Below are positions 1 to 10,068 of a stretch of DNA of 64,000 bases, piece by piece (positions within the stretch are counted from its first letter, which is position 1; each line of letters begins with the position of its first letter). Source of the DNA: Streptomyces pilosus. Lineage in GTDB: Bacteria; Actinomycetota; Actinomycetes; Streptomycetales; Streptomycetaceae. The position numbers and the translations under genes were made by a program. Location of the stretch: positions 248,001 to 312,000 of the forward strand of contig NZ_BMTU01000003.1 of the NCBI RefSeq assembly GCF_014649835.1. Reading direction: 5' to 3'. A model generated the notes under the pieces. The model saw only the letters and a program-made list of their open reading frames with translations, was not told the origin of the DNA and did no database searches.

Positions 1-258
1 GGCGACCCGATCGTCGTGGAGACACAGGGCGAGTACTTCGTCTACAAGATGGCGTCCATGCTGCCGGTGACGCCGCCGAGCAACGTGAGCGTCCTCGACC
101 CCGTCCCGAAGGGATCGGGCTTCACCGGACCGGGCCGCTACATCACGCTGACCACGTGCACTCCGGAGTTCACCAGCAAGTACCGCTTGATCGTCTGGGG
201 CAAGATGGTCGAGGAACGGCCGCGCAGCAAGGGCAAGCCGGATGCGCTCGTCAGTTAA
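1..258 (+). CDS. Class E sortase, C-terminal part (cut by window edge)
   Basis: This is the last 85 codons of a transpeptidase that anchors secreted proteins to peptidoglycan on the cell surface. The TLTTC motif with the catalytic Cys lies near residue 53 of the visible part, and the arginine of the SKYRLIVWG strand follows it. Both are the usual end of a sortase barrel. The catalytic His and the membrane anchor lie outside the window. The reading frame is open from base 1, so the gene starts upstream. Its end overlaps the ATG of a second sortase by 17 nt. The visible part closely matches the C-terminus of that neighbour, which points to tandem duplication. Streptomyces typically carry a SrtE1/SrtE2 pair arranged in this way, which sort LAxTG-type substrates such as chaplins (family knowledge). 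Confidence 0.9.
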   Translation, partial: GDPIVVETQGEYFVYKMASMLPVTPPSNVSVLDPVPKGSGFTGPGRYITLTTCTPEFTSKYRLIVWGKMVEERPRSKGKPDALVS

Positions 259-1042
259 GGGCAGTGGAAACGTGGCAGCGACCGCCGACGACACCGAACA
301 GCACACCGATCCCGCGTCCGCGACGCCGCGGGCGCACCGGCCCCGCCGCATGGGGCCGGTGGCGATGGTCGTCAGCTTCTTCGGTGAACTCCTCATCACC
401 GCGGGCCTGGTGCTCGGCCTCTTCGTCGCCTACTCGCTGTGGTGGACGAACGTCGTCGCGGACCGCGAGGCGGGCCAGCAGGCGGACAAGGTCCGTGACG
501 CCTGGGCCGGGGGGCCGGGGAACGGCGGGGAAGGCGGCGGACCCGCCTCCTACGACAGCAAGAACGGCATCGGCTTCCTCCATGTGCCCGCCATGACCGG
601 TGACGAGATCCTCGTCGAGAAGGGCACCTCGATGAAGGTCCTCAACGACGGTGTCGCCGGCTACTACACGGACCCCGTGAAGGCGACCCTGCCGACCTCG
701 GGCAAGAAGGGCAACTTCTCCCTCGCGGCCCACCGCGACGGTCACGGCGCGAAGTTCCACGGCATCCACAAGATCCGGGAGGGCGACCCGATCGTCTTCG
801 AGACGAAGGACAAGTGGTACGTCTACAAGACGTACGCGATCCTTCCCGAGACCTCGAAGTACAACGTCGACGTCCTCGGGAAGATCCCGGAGGAGTCCGG
901 CAGGAAGAAGGCCGGCCACTACATCACGCTGACGACCTGCACGCCGGTCTACACGAGCAAGTACCGCTACATCGTCTGGGGCGAACTGGTCCGCACGGAG
1001 AAGGTGGACGAGAACCGCACCCCGCCGGCCGAACTGCGCTGA
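242..1042 (+). CDS. Class E sortase (SrtE2-like)
   Basis: This is a membrane-anchored cysteine transpeptidase of about 266 residues. One transmembrane helix lies near residues 40-65 (VAMVVSFFGELL onward), followed by a glycine-rich linker. The sortase barrel has the catalytic His in LAAHRDGHG, the Cys in TLTTC and the Arg in SKYRYIVWG. The ATG at 242 has AAGGG 8 nt upstream. A GTG at 272 also has AAGGG, 10 nt upstream, and would remove a basic N-terminus (MRSSVKGSG), so the start is not settled. The gene is translationally coupled to the sortase before it. Class E sortases act on LAxTG-type signals and support aerial growth in Streptomyces (established for the family). The gene is followed by a strong bidirectional terminator shared with the convergent kinase gene. 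Confidence 0.92.
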   Translation: MRSSVKGSGNVAATADDTEQHTDPASATPRAHRPRRMGPVAMVVSFFGELLITAGLVLGLFVAYSLWWTNVVADREAGQQADKVRDAWAGGPGNGGEGGGPASYDSKNGIGFLHVPAMTGDEILVEKGTSMKVLNDGVAGYYTDPVKATLPTSGKKGNFSLAAHRDGHGAKFHGIHKIREGDPIVFETKDKWYVYKTYAILPETSKYNVDVLGKIPEESGRKKAGHYITLTTCTPVYTSKYRYIVWGELVRTEKVDENRTPPAELR

Positions 1043-1068
1043 CACACCGCGGGACCACCCGCGAAGCC

Positions 1069-1113
1069 GGGAGCCCCGGCCCCCCTCCGCCGAGGAGGGG
1101 GGCCGGGGCTCCC
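1069..1113. terminator. Bidirectional terminator between sortase and pknB
   Basis: A perfect inverted repeat of about 20 bp with a 5-nt loop sits between two convergent genes. The arms read GGGAGCCCCGGCCCCCCTCC and its complement. No strong T-run follows, as is common in Streptomyces. Confidence 0.8.
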
Positions 1114-1153
1114 GTCGTCCGCCGTGCCGCGGGGGTCCCGCGGGCCGGTGGAC

Positions 1154-3151
<1,998 letters not shown>

Positions 3152-3321
3152 AGCTACCTACCAGCCCTCTCCGTCGGTCCCGACCGGCACGAATGTGCGG
3201 TCGGAGGCTGCGTTCCGGGCCTACCGTACCCGGCTCTTTTTCTGTGACCTGGCCAAGTGCGTCAAGCCGATACAGGACCGGTACCGCAACGTGCGCCGAT
3301 GCGCGGCGGACGTGACCGGGG

Positions 3322-4797
3322 TCACTGCTTGCCCTTGACGACCGCCTCCATCACGCTCTTGGCGATCGGGGCCGCGAGACCGCCGCCGGAGATGTCACCG
3401 CGCACCGCGTTCTCGTCCTCGATGACGACCGCCACGGCCACGGGCGAGCTGCCGTCGCTGTTCTTGGCGTAGGAGATGAACCAGGCGTAGGGGTTCTTGC
3501 TGTTGTTCTCGCCGTGCTGGGCCGTGCCCGTCTTGCCGCCGACCGTGACGCCGGAGATCTGTGCGTTCTTGCCGGTGCCGTCGTTGACGACCGTCTCCAT
3601 CATCGACTGGAGGATCTGGGCGTTCTTCGCCGACATCGGCTCGCTCAGCTTCTCCGGCTCCGTCTTCTCGACGGTGTCCAGGCTGGGCGCCTGGAGTTCG
3701 TCGACCATGTACGGCTTCATCAGGGTGCCGTTGTTGGCGACGGCGGCGGAGACCATGGCCATCTGCAGCGGCGTCGCCGCGGTGTTGAACTGGCCGATGG
3801 AGGAGAGCGCCACCTGCGAGGGCTCCATGTTCTCGGAGAACACGGAGGCGCTGGAGCGGACCGGGGTGAACTGTTCCTCGGTGAACCCGAACTTCTTGGC
3901 CGTCTCCAGCATCTTGTCGTTGCCGAGGTCGGTGCCGGCCTTGCCGAAGACGGTGTTGCAGGACACCCGCAGCGCCTCGCGCAGGGTGGCGTCCTTGCAG
4001 GGCAGGTCGCCGTCGTTCTTCAGCTCGGTCCTGGTGCCCTTCATGACGTACGGCAGCGGGGTGTCGGTCTTCTGGTCCGCGTCCTCGACCAGTCCGTGCT
4101 CCAGCGCGGCGGCCGCGGTGACGACCTTGAAGGTCGAGCCGGGCGGGTACACCTCGCGCAGCGCCCGGTTGAGCATCGGGTCGTTCGGGTTGTTCTTCTT
4201 CTGGAGCTTGTCCCACGCCTTGGCGTCCGTCTTGAGGCTGTTGCCGGCGATCGTCGACGGGTCGTACGACGGGAAGGAGGCCAGGGCGAGGATCTTGCCG
4301 GTGGACGGTTCCAGGGCGACGACGGAGCCCTTGCCGCCCCGCTTCTTCAGGCCCTCGTAGGCGGCCTTCTGCGCGGCGGCGTTGAGGGTGGTGACCACGT
4401 TGCCGCCCTCCTTCTTCTTGCCCGTCAGCATGTCGAGCGTGTTGCGGAAGAAGAGGCGGTCGTCGTTGCCGGTGAGGATGCCGTCCTCGATGGCCTCCAA
4501 CTGGTTGGCGCCGAAGGCCTGGGAGACGTAACCGGTGACCGGCGCCCACATGGCGCCGTCCTTGTAGGTCCGCTTGTAGGCGAAGTCGCCGTCGGTGGCC
4601 TTGTGCCCGGTGATGGGTTCGCCGTCGACGATGATGTCGCCGCGCGGCGAGGCGTACCGCTCGATCGCCACGCGGCGGTTCTTCTCGTCGGTCCTCAGCT
4701 TGTCGGCCTGGGCGTACTGGATCCAGTTGTTGCGGACGAGCAGGGCGAGCATGAGCAGGCCGCAGAAGATCGCGACCCGGCGCAGGGGCTTGTTCAC
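3322..4797 (-). CDS. pbpA: Penicillin-binding protein PbpA (class B transpeptidase)
   Basis: This is a D,D-transpeptidase of 491 residues that cross-links peptidoglycan. A single N-terminal membrane anchor lies at about 7-24, followed by a dimerisation region. The transpeptidase domain has the three active-site motifs in order: STFK (Ser221, Lys224), SCN (279-281) and KTGT (422-425). The GTG start overlaps the rodA stop by 4 nt (GTGA), so the SEDS polymerase and its PBP partner are translationally coupled. This fits the known pairing of a SEDS glycosyltransferase with a class B PBP. In actinobacteria PbpA is a substrate of PknB (known in mycobacteria), which fits its place directly upstream of pknB. 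About 170 nt separate its stop from the pknB start. Confidence 0.95.
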   Translation of the reverse strand: MNKPLRRVAIFCGLLMLALLVRNNWIQYAQADKLRTDEKNRRVAIERYASPRGDIIVDGEPITGHKATDGDFAYKRTYKDGAMWAPVTGYVSQAFGANQLEAIEDGILTGNDDRLFFRNTLDMLTGKKKEGGNVVTTLNAAAQKAAYEGLKKRGGKGSVVALEPSTGKILALASFPSYDPSTIAGNSLKTDAKAWDKLQKKNNPNDPMLNRALREVYPPGSTFKVVTAAAALEHGLVEDADQKTDTPLPYVMKGTRTELKNDGDLPCKDATLREALRVSCNTVFGKAGTDLGNDKMLETAKKFGFTEEQFTPVRSSASVFSENMEPSQVALSSIGQFNTAATPLQMAMVSAAVANNGTLMKPYMVDELQAPSLDTVEKTEPEKLSEPMSAKNAQILQSMMETVVNDGTGKNAQISGVTVGGKTGTAQHGENNSKNPYAWFISYAKNSDGSSPVAVAVVIEDENAVRGDISGGGLAAPIAKSVMEAVVKGKQ

Positions 4798-6242
4798 GGG
4801 CGGACCACCTGGGTCATCTCGGCGTCGGGGTTGGCGGCGGGGGCGGGCGCCGGGCGGCGGGCGGTGTCGCTGATCCGGAGCAGGATGCCGATCAGCGCCC
4901 AGTTGGCGATGACGGACGAACCGCCGTACGCCAGGAAGGGCATCGTCATACCGGTCAGCGGGATGAGGCCCATGACACCGCCGGCGACGACGAAGACCTG
5001 GAGCGCGAAGGCACCGGACAGGCCGATGGCGAGCAGCTTGCCGAACGGGTCACGGGCGGCGAGGGCGGTGCGCACGCCGCGCTCCACGATCAGCGCGTAG
5101 AGCAGGATCAGCGCCATGACGCCGGCCAGGCCGATCTCCTCGCCGAAGGTGGCGAGGATGAAGTCGGAGTTGGAGGCGAAACCGATGAGGTCGGAGTTGC
5201 CCTGGCCCCAGCCGGTGCCCAGGGTGCCGCCGGAGCCGAAGGCCCACAGGGCCTGCATGGCCTGCTCGGAGTGGACGATGCCGTCGCTGACCCCGGCCCG
5301 GCTGAGCTCGAACTCGCGCATCGGGTCGAGCCAGGCCTGCACACGCGTCTGGATGTGCGGCTCGAAGCTCGCCACGCCGACGGCGCCGACCGCTGACATC
5401 AGCAGACCGAACACGATCCAGCTGGTCCGCTCGGTGGCGACGTACAGCATGATCACGAACATGCCGAAGAACAGCAGCGAGGTACCGAGGTCGGTCTCGA
5501 AGACGAGGATCAGGATGGAGATGATCCAGACGACGATGATCGGGCCGAGGTCACGGCCTCGGGGCAGGTAGAGCCCCATGAAGCGGCGGCTGGCGAGCGC
5601 CAGGGCGTCGCGTTTGACCATGAGGTAGCCCGCGAAGAACACCGCGAGGACGATCTTGGCGAACTCGCCCGGCTGGAGGGTGCCGAGACCGGGGATCTTG
5701 ATCCAGATCCTGGCGCCGAACACGTTGTGGCCGAGTCCCGGGACCAGCGGCAGGAGCAGCAGTACCAGCGCGCCGGCCATCGAGATGTAGGTGTAGCGCT
5801 GCAGGACGCGGTGGTCCTTGAGGAAGAACAGCACGGCCACGAACAAGGCCACGCCGAGCGCCGAGTACATCAGCTGCCGCGGTGCCGCCTCGACGAACGT
5901 CCGGCTCGCCTGGAGGCGCTCGGAGTGGTCCAGGCGCCAGATGGCGACCAGGCCGATGCCGTTCAGCAGCGTCGCGATCGGCAGCAGCAGCGGGTCCGCG
6001 TACGGGGCGAACTTCCGGACGGCGAGATGGCCGACGCCCGCCATCAGGCCGAGGCCGAGGCCGTAGCTCAGCAGCCCGGCCGGCACCTCGTCGTTGAGGG
6101 CGAGCCCCACGTTGGCGTAGGCGAAGACCGGGATGACGACGGCGAAGATCAGCAGCGCCAGCTCGGTGTTGCGGCGGCTGGGTGCGCCGATCGCGCCGAT
6201 CGTGGACGTGTGCTGCGTCGACGGGTTCGTAGTACTGCTCAT
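4794..6242 (-). CDS. rodA: SEDS-family peptidoglycan polymerase RodA/FtsW
   Basis: This is a polytopic membrane protein of 482 residues from the RodA/FtsW/SpoVE family, which polymerises glycan strands from lipid II. About ten hydrophobic segments are visible. SEDS signatures include the stretch RIWIKIPGLGTLQPGEFAKI in the middle and GMTMPFLAYGGSS with its glycines near the C-terminus. The acidic loop before the last helices (ATFGEEIGLAG) is also typical. The gene overlaps pbpA by 4 nt and follows pstP by 27 nt, so it sits in one operon with its likely transpeptidase partner. In Streptomyces the paralogues FtsW and a sporulation SEDS protein lie elsewhere, so this copy is probably the elongation or general type (inference from the neighbourhood). 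Confidence 0.95.
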   Translation of the reverse strand: MSSTTNPSTQHTSTIGAIGAPSRRNTELALLIFAVVIPVFAYANVGLALNDEVPAGLLSYGLGLGLMAGVGHLAVRKFAPYADPLLLPIATLLNGIGLVAIWRLDHSERLQASRTFVEAAPRQLMYSALGVALFVAVLFFLKDHRVLQRYTYISMAGALVLLLLPLVPGLGHNVFGARIWIKIPGLGTLQPGEFAKIVLAVFFAGYLMVKRDALALASRRFMGLYLPRGRDLGPIIVVWIISILILVFETDLGTSLLFFGMFVIMLYVATERTSWIVFGLLMSAVGAVGVASFEPHIQTRVQAWLDPMREFELSRAGVSDGIVHSEQAMQALWAFGSGGTLGTGWGQGNSDLIGFASNSDFILATFGEEIGLAGVMALILLYALIVERGVRTALAARDPFGKLLAIGLSGAFALQVFVVAGGVMGLIPLTGMTMPFLAYGGSSVIANWALIGILLRISDTARRPAPAPAANPDAEMTQVVRP

Positions 6243-6269
6243 CGTGTGACAGGGCCTCTCACGGCTTGC

Positions 6270-7808
6270 CTACTGCTTACCGCACAGCGAGACGACCTTC
6301 TGCTCTTCCTCCGAGAGGCTGGGGCCGGGGCTGGAAGTGGGTGCGGTCGTGGACGGGGGCGTGGACTGCTCCGGGGCCTTGGCCGATCCCGAGGGGGTCG
6401 GCGTCGGCGAAGCCTTGGACGTGAAGGAGACGGGCGTGGTTCCCGTGGTGCCTCCGGCCTCGCCCTCGCCGGTCTTCGCGCTCTTCTCGCTCGCGGCGGC
6501 CCGCCGTTCGGCCTGCTTGCGGCACGCGGAGGCCTGTACCGACAGTTCCTCGATCTTCTTGCGCGCGCCGTAGAGGTCGCCTTCGGCGATGGTCGCCTCG
6601 ACCAGCTTCCGCTGGTAGGGCGGCAGGTACTTGAGTTCGATGTCGGGGTGGTCCTTCTCGACCTTCGAGAGCGAGACCCAGGCCAGGTCCTGGCTGATGC
6701 CCCGGTAGAGCGCGACGTGCTCGCCCTTGGTGCCGACGTAGTACTGCGTCTGGGTCCAGCGCCAGCCGCCGTACAGGCCGCCGCCGAGGACGGCGAGCGC
6801 GAGCAGCCCGTACACGGACCTCTTGAGCCACCTGCGGTTCTTGGCGGGCTTGACGAAGTCGTCGTCGCCGTAGTCGAAGCCGTCGGTGGGGATGAAGCCG
6901 GTGACGTCGCCGCTGCCGGGCGGGCCGAACTCGCCGCCGCCCTGGGAGCGCCGGCGGCCGAGTCCGGAGGCACGGCCGGCGGGCGTCTGCATGATGCCGT
7001 TGTCGTGGAGCTGGTTCTGGTTCTCGGCGACGGCTCCGACCACGACCGGTGTGTCGGACAGCTGCCCGGCGAGGGTGTCACCGGTGTCCAGGTCCAGGAC
7101 GTCGGCGACGATCACGGTGATGTTGTCGGGACCGCCGCCGCGCAGCGCCAGCTCGATCAGGTTCTGGACGGTGTCCTCGGGGCCCTGGTAGCCGGCCAGG
7201 GTGTCCTCGAGGGTCTGGTGGGAGACCACACCGGACAGGCCGTCGGAGCAGATCAGGTACCGGTCGCCGGCCCGCACCTCGCGGATGGACAGGTCGGGTT
7301 CGACGTGTTCGCCGCTGCCGAGGGCCCGCATGAGCAGGGACCGCTGCGGGTGGGTGGTGGCCTCCTCCTCGGTGATGCGGCCCTCGTCGACCAGCCGCTG
7401 CACCCAGGTGTGGTCCTGGGTGATCTGGGTGAGGACGCCGTCGCGCAGGAGGTAGGCGCGGGAGTCGCCGACGTGCACCATGCCGAGGCGCTGACCGGTC
7501 CACAGCAGGGCGGTCAGGGTGGTGCCCATGCCCTCGAGCTGGGGGTCCTCCTCGACCATCATGCGCAGCTGGTCGTTGGCCCGCTGGACGGCGGTGCCGA
7601 GGGAGGTGAGCAGGTCGGAGCCGGGGACGTCGTCGTCGAGCGCGACGATGGTGGAGATCGCCTCGGAGGAGGCGACCTCGCCGGCCGCGGCGCCGCCCAT
7701 GCCGTCGGCGATGGCGAGCAGGCGGGGACCGGCGTAACCGGAGTCCTCGTTGCCCTCCCGGATCATGCCCTTGTGCGATCCGGCGGCGAAGCGCAGGGAC
7801 AGACTCAT
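6270..7808 (-). CDS. pstP: PP2C-family Ser/Thr protein phosphatase PstP
   Basis: This is a metal-dependent phosphatase that reverses PknB-type phosphorylation. The catalytic domain (about 1-235) begins almost at the start and carries the PP2C motifs NEDSGYAG, ADGMGGAAAGE, HVGDSRAYL, CSDGLSG and GGPDNITVIVAD, with their metal-binding aspartates. A linker leads to one membrane helix near residue 330 (SVYGLLALAVLGGGLYGG), then an outer domain and a Ser/Thr/Pro-rich tail. The ATG at 7808 is preferred because GAGG lies 5 nt upstream and the protein then starts MSLSLRFAAG, as in other PstP proteins. A GTG at 7865 would add 19 residues that lack family features. The gene lies between fhaB and rodA. 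Confidence 0.95.
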   Translation of the reverse strand: MSLSLRFAAGSHKGMIREGNEDSGYAGPRLLAIADGMGGAAAGEVASSEAISTIVALDDDVPGSDLLTSLGTAVQRANDQLRMMVEEDPQLEGMGTTLTALLWTGQRLGMVHVGDSRAYLLRDGVLTQITQDHTWVQRLVDEGRITEEEATTHPQRSLLMRALGSGEHVEPDLSIREVRAGDRYLICSDGLSGVVSHQTLEDTLAGYQGPEDTVQNLIELALRGGGPDNITVIVADVLDLDTGDTLAGQLSDTPVVVGAVAENQNQLHDNGIMQTPAGRASGLGRRRSQGGGEFGPPGSGDVTGFIPTDGFDYGDDDFVKPAKNRRWLKRSVYGLLALAVLGGGLYGGWRWTQTQYYVGTKGEHVALYRGISQDLAWVSLSKVEKDHPDIELKYLPPYQRKLVEATIAEGDLYGARKKIEELSVQASACRKQAERRAAASEKSAKTGEGEAGGTTGTTPVSFTSKASPTPTPSGSAKAPEQSTPPSTTAPTSSPGPSLSEEEQKVVSLCGKQ

Positions 7809-7949
7809 GCGCACCTCGCCCGTCGGCTCCGGGTACAGCCGGTCGTGTCGAGCCACACTGCCCACCCTCCGGTCGGGAGCGCGCCGGGGCCCTGGGTCGA
7901 GGCCCCCACTGCGTGCTCGCTCCGCTCGCGCTCATTCATTGGTGTAGCA

Positions 7950-8459
7950 CTACTTCCGCAGCTCGATGACGGTCTTGCCGATGCGGATCGGCGCGCCCAG
8001 CGAGATCGGTGTGGGAGTCGTCAGCCGGGTCCGGTCCAGGTAGGTGCCATTGGTGGAGCCCAGGTCCTCGACGATCCACTGGCCGTCGCGGTCCGGGTAG
8101 ATCCTGGCATGGCGGCTGGAGGCGTAGTCGTCGTCCAGCACGATCGTGCTGTCGTGCGCCCGGCCCAGGCTGATGGTCTGCCCCTGGAGGGCGACGGTGG
8201 TGCCGGTGAGGGTGCCCTCGGTCACGACCAGCTTGGTGGGTGTGTTACGGCCGCGGCGTCCGCCGCCGGACTGCTGGCGCTGCTGCGGCGGTGCCTGGCG
8301 GGAGGCCTGCGGGGCCCGGCCGGCGTCCCGCCGTGATCCGCGCTGCGTGACGCGGGTCCCGAACAGGTCGCTCCGGATGACCTGCACGGCCACGATCACG
8401 AACAGCCACAGTACGGCCAGGAACCCCAGCCGCATGACCGTGAGGGTCAGCTCTGACAT
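7950..8459 (-). CDS. fhaB: FHA-domain membrane protein FhaB
   Basis: This small protein of 169 residues has an N-terminal membrane helix (about 6-27, VMRLGFLAVLWLFVIVAVQVI) and a cytoplasmic FHA domain at about 85-165. The FHA core motifs are visible: ISLGRAHDSTIVL, SSRHARIY and DLGSTNGTYLD. FHA domains bind phosphothreonine, here most likely on PknB or its substrates. The ATG at 8459 is preceded by a GGGGGC ribosome site. A longer open frame upstream of it has no such signal and overlaps fhaA. The gene is 10 nt downstream of fhaA and 141 nt upstream of pstP. The mycobacterial orthologue (FipA/FhaB) takes part in septum assembly. Confidence 0.93.
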   Translation of the reverse strand: MSELTLTVMRLGFLAVLWLFVIVAVQVIRSDLFGTRVTQRGSRRDAGRAPQASRQAPPQQRQQSGGGRRGRNTPTKLVVTEGTLTGTTVALQGQTISLGRAHDSTIVLDDDYASSRHARIYPDRDGQWIVEDLGSTNGTYLDRTRLTTPTPISLGAPIRIGKTVIELRK

Positions 8460-8469
8460 TGCCCCCGCT

Positions 8470-9339
8470 TCACCCTTCGGCTTGCCTATAGATAACGGTG
8501 GTGCTGCCCACGACGATCCGCGAGCCGTCGCGGAGCGTAGCGCGGGTGGTGTGCTGTCCGTCCACCACGATGCCGTTGGTGGATCCGAGATCCTGGATCG
8601 TCGAGGGCGTTCCGGTCCGGATCTCACAGTGCCGGCGGGAGACGCCGGGGTCGTCGATCCGCACGTCGGCCTCGGTGGAGCGGCCCATCACGAGGGTGGC
8701 GCGGGAGATCTGGTGGCGGGTGCCGTTGATCTCGATCCAGTAGCGGGTGCGTCCGCCGGGGGCAGGGGCGGCGGGAGGCCGCTGGCCGCCCGCGGGCTGC
8801 GGGTAGCCGTAACCGCCGGGCCTGCCGCCCGGGGGCGGCGCGGCCGGCATGGGCGGAGGGCTCCCGGGCGTGGCCGGCGGGTAGCCGTAGCCACCGGGAC
8901 GGCCGGCCGGCGGGGCGCCGGGGCCCGCGGCCGCGGGGCCGCCCGCTCCGGCGGCCTGGCTGGCGGAGGAGGCGAGCGTACGGCTGCGCACCCGGTACAG
9001 GCCGGTGTCGAGGTCGTCCGCCTTCTCCAGGTGCACCTTGATGGGACCCATGAAGGTGTAGCGCTGCTGCTTGGCGTAGTCGCGCACCATGCCGGCGAGC
9101 TCGTCGCCGAGCTGGCCCGAGTACGGGCTGAGGCGCTCGAAGTCGGGGGTGCTCAGCTCGACGATGAAGTCGTTGGGTACGACGGTGCGGTCGCGGTTCC
9201 AGATGGTGGCGTTGTTGTCGCACTCCCGCTGGAGCGCTCCCGCGATCTCCACGGGCTGCACCTCGGACTTGAACACCTTGGCGAAGGTGCCGTTGACCAG
9301 ACCTTCGAGACGCTGCTCGAACTTCTTCAGGACTCCCAT
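8470..9339 (-). CDS. fhaA: DUF3662/FHA-domain protein FhaA
   Basis: This cytoplasmic protein of 289 residues has an N-terminal DUF3662 domain (about 1-115, beginning MGVLKKFEQRLEGLVNGTFAK). A proline/glycine/tyrosine-rich linker follows (about 115-195, with PGGYGYP repeats), then a C-terminal FHA domain (about 205-285; VMGRSTEADVRI, SRRHCEIR, DLGSTNGIVVD). The mycobacterial homologue binds phosphorylated pseudokinase MviN and restrains peptidoglycan synthesis. The same role is likely here but not shown. It is the first gene of the minus-strand cluster, and GGAGGAGG lies a few bases before its ATG, so the operon promoter should lie in the intergenic region to its right. Confidence 0.94.
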   Translation of the reverse strand: MGVLKKFEQRLEGLVNGTFAKVFKSEVQPVEIAGALQRECDNNATIWNRDRTVVPNDFIVELSTPDFERLSPYSGQLGDELAGMVRDYAKQQRYTFMGPIKVHLEKADDLDTGLYRVRSRTLASSASQAAGAGGPAAAGPGAPPAGRPGGYGYPPATPGSPPPMPAAPPPGGRPGGYGYPQPAGGQRPPAAPAPGGRTRYWIEINGTRHQISRATLVMGRSTEADVRIDDPGVSRRHCEIRTGTPSTIQDLGSTNGIVVDGQHTTRATLRDGSRIVVGSTTVIYRQAEG

Positions 9340-9853
9340 GGGGCACCTCCTCCGTCGCTGCCGTCCTGTGTACTGCCCCGTGCACTCTTTCGTGCACCGC
9401 TTACCTGGTACTGCTTACTGATCGTATCCACGCGTCGCCCGATCGGCTGGTTCCCCCCGTCCGCCCGGCCGACGGGTGTCGACGCCTGACGAAGTTCCCT
9501 GCGGGACTCCCTTTCGAACTCCTCCGGCCGTGCGCGTGCGCCTAGTTCTGCCATGGATCGTAGAGGGGGCCGCAGACCAGTGTCCCGCACCTGGCTGTGG
9601 ACTCCGTCCGGCTCCGGGGGAGACGGGGTCCACCGGTACGAGGTTGATACGTGAAGCAATCGCCGTTGTTGCACGGCGGGCGCCCGTGCGGCGCGGGAGG
9701 GGCGACCCGTGCGGGGACCGCCGCGGGAGGTTCGCGGGAGGCCGGTCCGGGGGCGGGGAAAGGGATGTGAATCCACCCCGATCAGCGTGCTAATGTTCTG
9801 GGTGTCGGAAGGCGCAAGGCCCCCAGGGGCAAGGGCTCGAGGACACACCCAAT
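9340..9853. other. Intergenic region between fhaA and tRNA-Leu
   Basis: These 514 bases hold no gene I can support. The left end must contain the promoter of the fhaA-pknB operon. Two GTGCAC hexamers stand 6 nt apart at 9380-9385 and 9392-9397. On the minus strand TACGAT (about 9419-9424) is a possible -10 box. The right end holds the tRNA promoter listed separately. The middle is high-GC sequence with no strong ribosome site. Confidence 0.6.
9767..9796 (+). promoter_or_regulatory. Putative promoter of tRNA-Leu
   Basis: A -35-like GTGAAT (9767-9772) and a -10-like TAATGT (9791-9796) are 18 bp apart. They end 57 bases before the mature tRNA. Confidence 0.5.
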
Positions 9854-9937
9854 GCGCGGGTGGCGGAATAGGCAGACGCGCTGGATTCAGGTTCCAGTGC
9901 CCGCAAGGGCGTGGGGGTTCAACTCCCCCCTCGCGCA
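9854..9937 (+). tRNA. tRNA-Leu, anticodon CAG
   Basis: The cloverleaf can be drawn by eye. The acceptor arm GCGCGGG pairs with CTCGCGC (one G-U pair), with discriminator A at 9937. The anticodon stem CTGGA/TCCAG encloses TTCAGGT, so the anticodon is CAG at 9888-9890. A class II long variable arm follows. The T stem GGGGG/CCCCC has loop TTCAACT. The 3' CCA is not encoded, which is usual in Streptomyces. It reads leucine codon CUG, the most used leucine codon in high-GC genomes. Confidence 0.96.
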
Positions 9938-9947
9938 CAACCTGTGA

Positions 9948-9999
9948 AACGGGTCCCTCCAGGTGACGGAAGTCGCCGGAGGGGCCCGTTTCTCGTTTC
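9948..9999 (+). terminator. Terminator after tRNA-Leu
   Basis: AACGGGTCCCTCC-AGG pairs with CCGGAGGGGCCCGTT across a 12-nt loop (stem 9948-9990), with one G-U pair and one bulge. TTTCTCGTTT follows. Confidence 0.8.
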
Positions 10000-10068
10000 G
10001 CTCTCCCTGTGAGGCATCCCACACGACCTGGCCCGTGCCGTCCGCAGCGGATCGATGCGTGAGCTATC

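Noticed and set aside
5727..8336. An 869-codon plus-strand open frame across rodA, pstP and fhaB
   Set aside because: It overlaps three recognised genes and has no recognisable motif.
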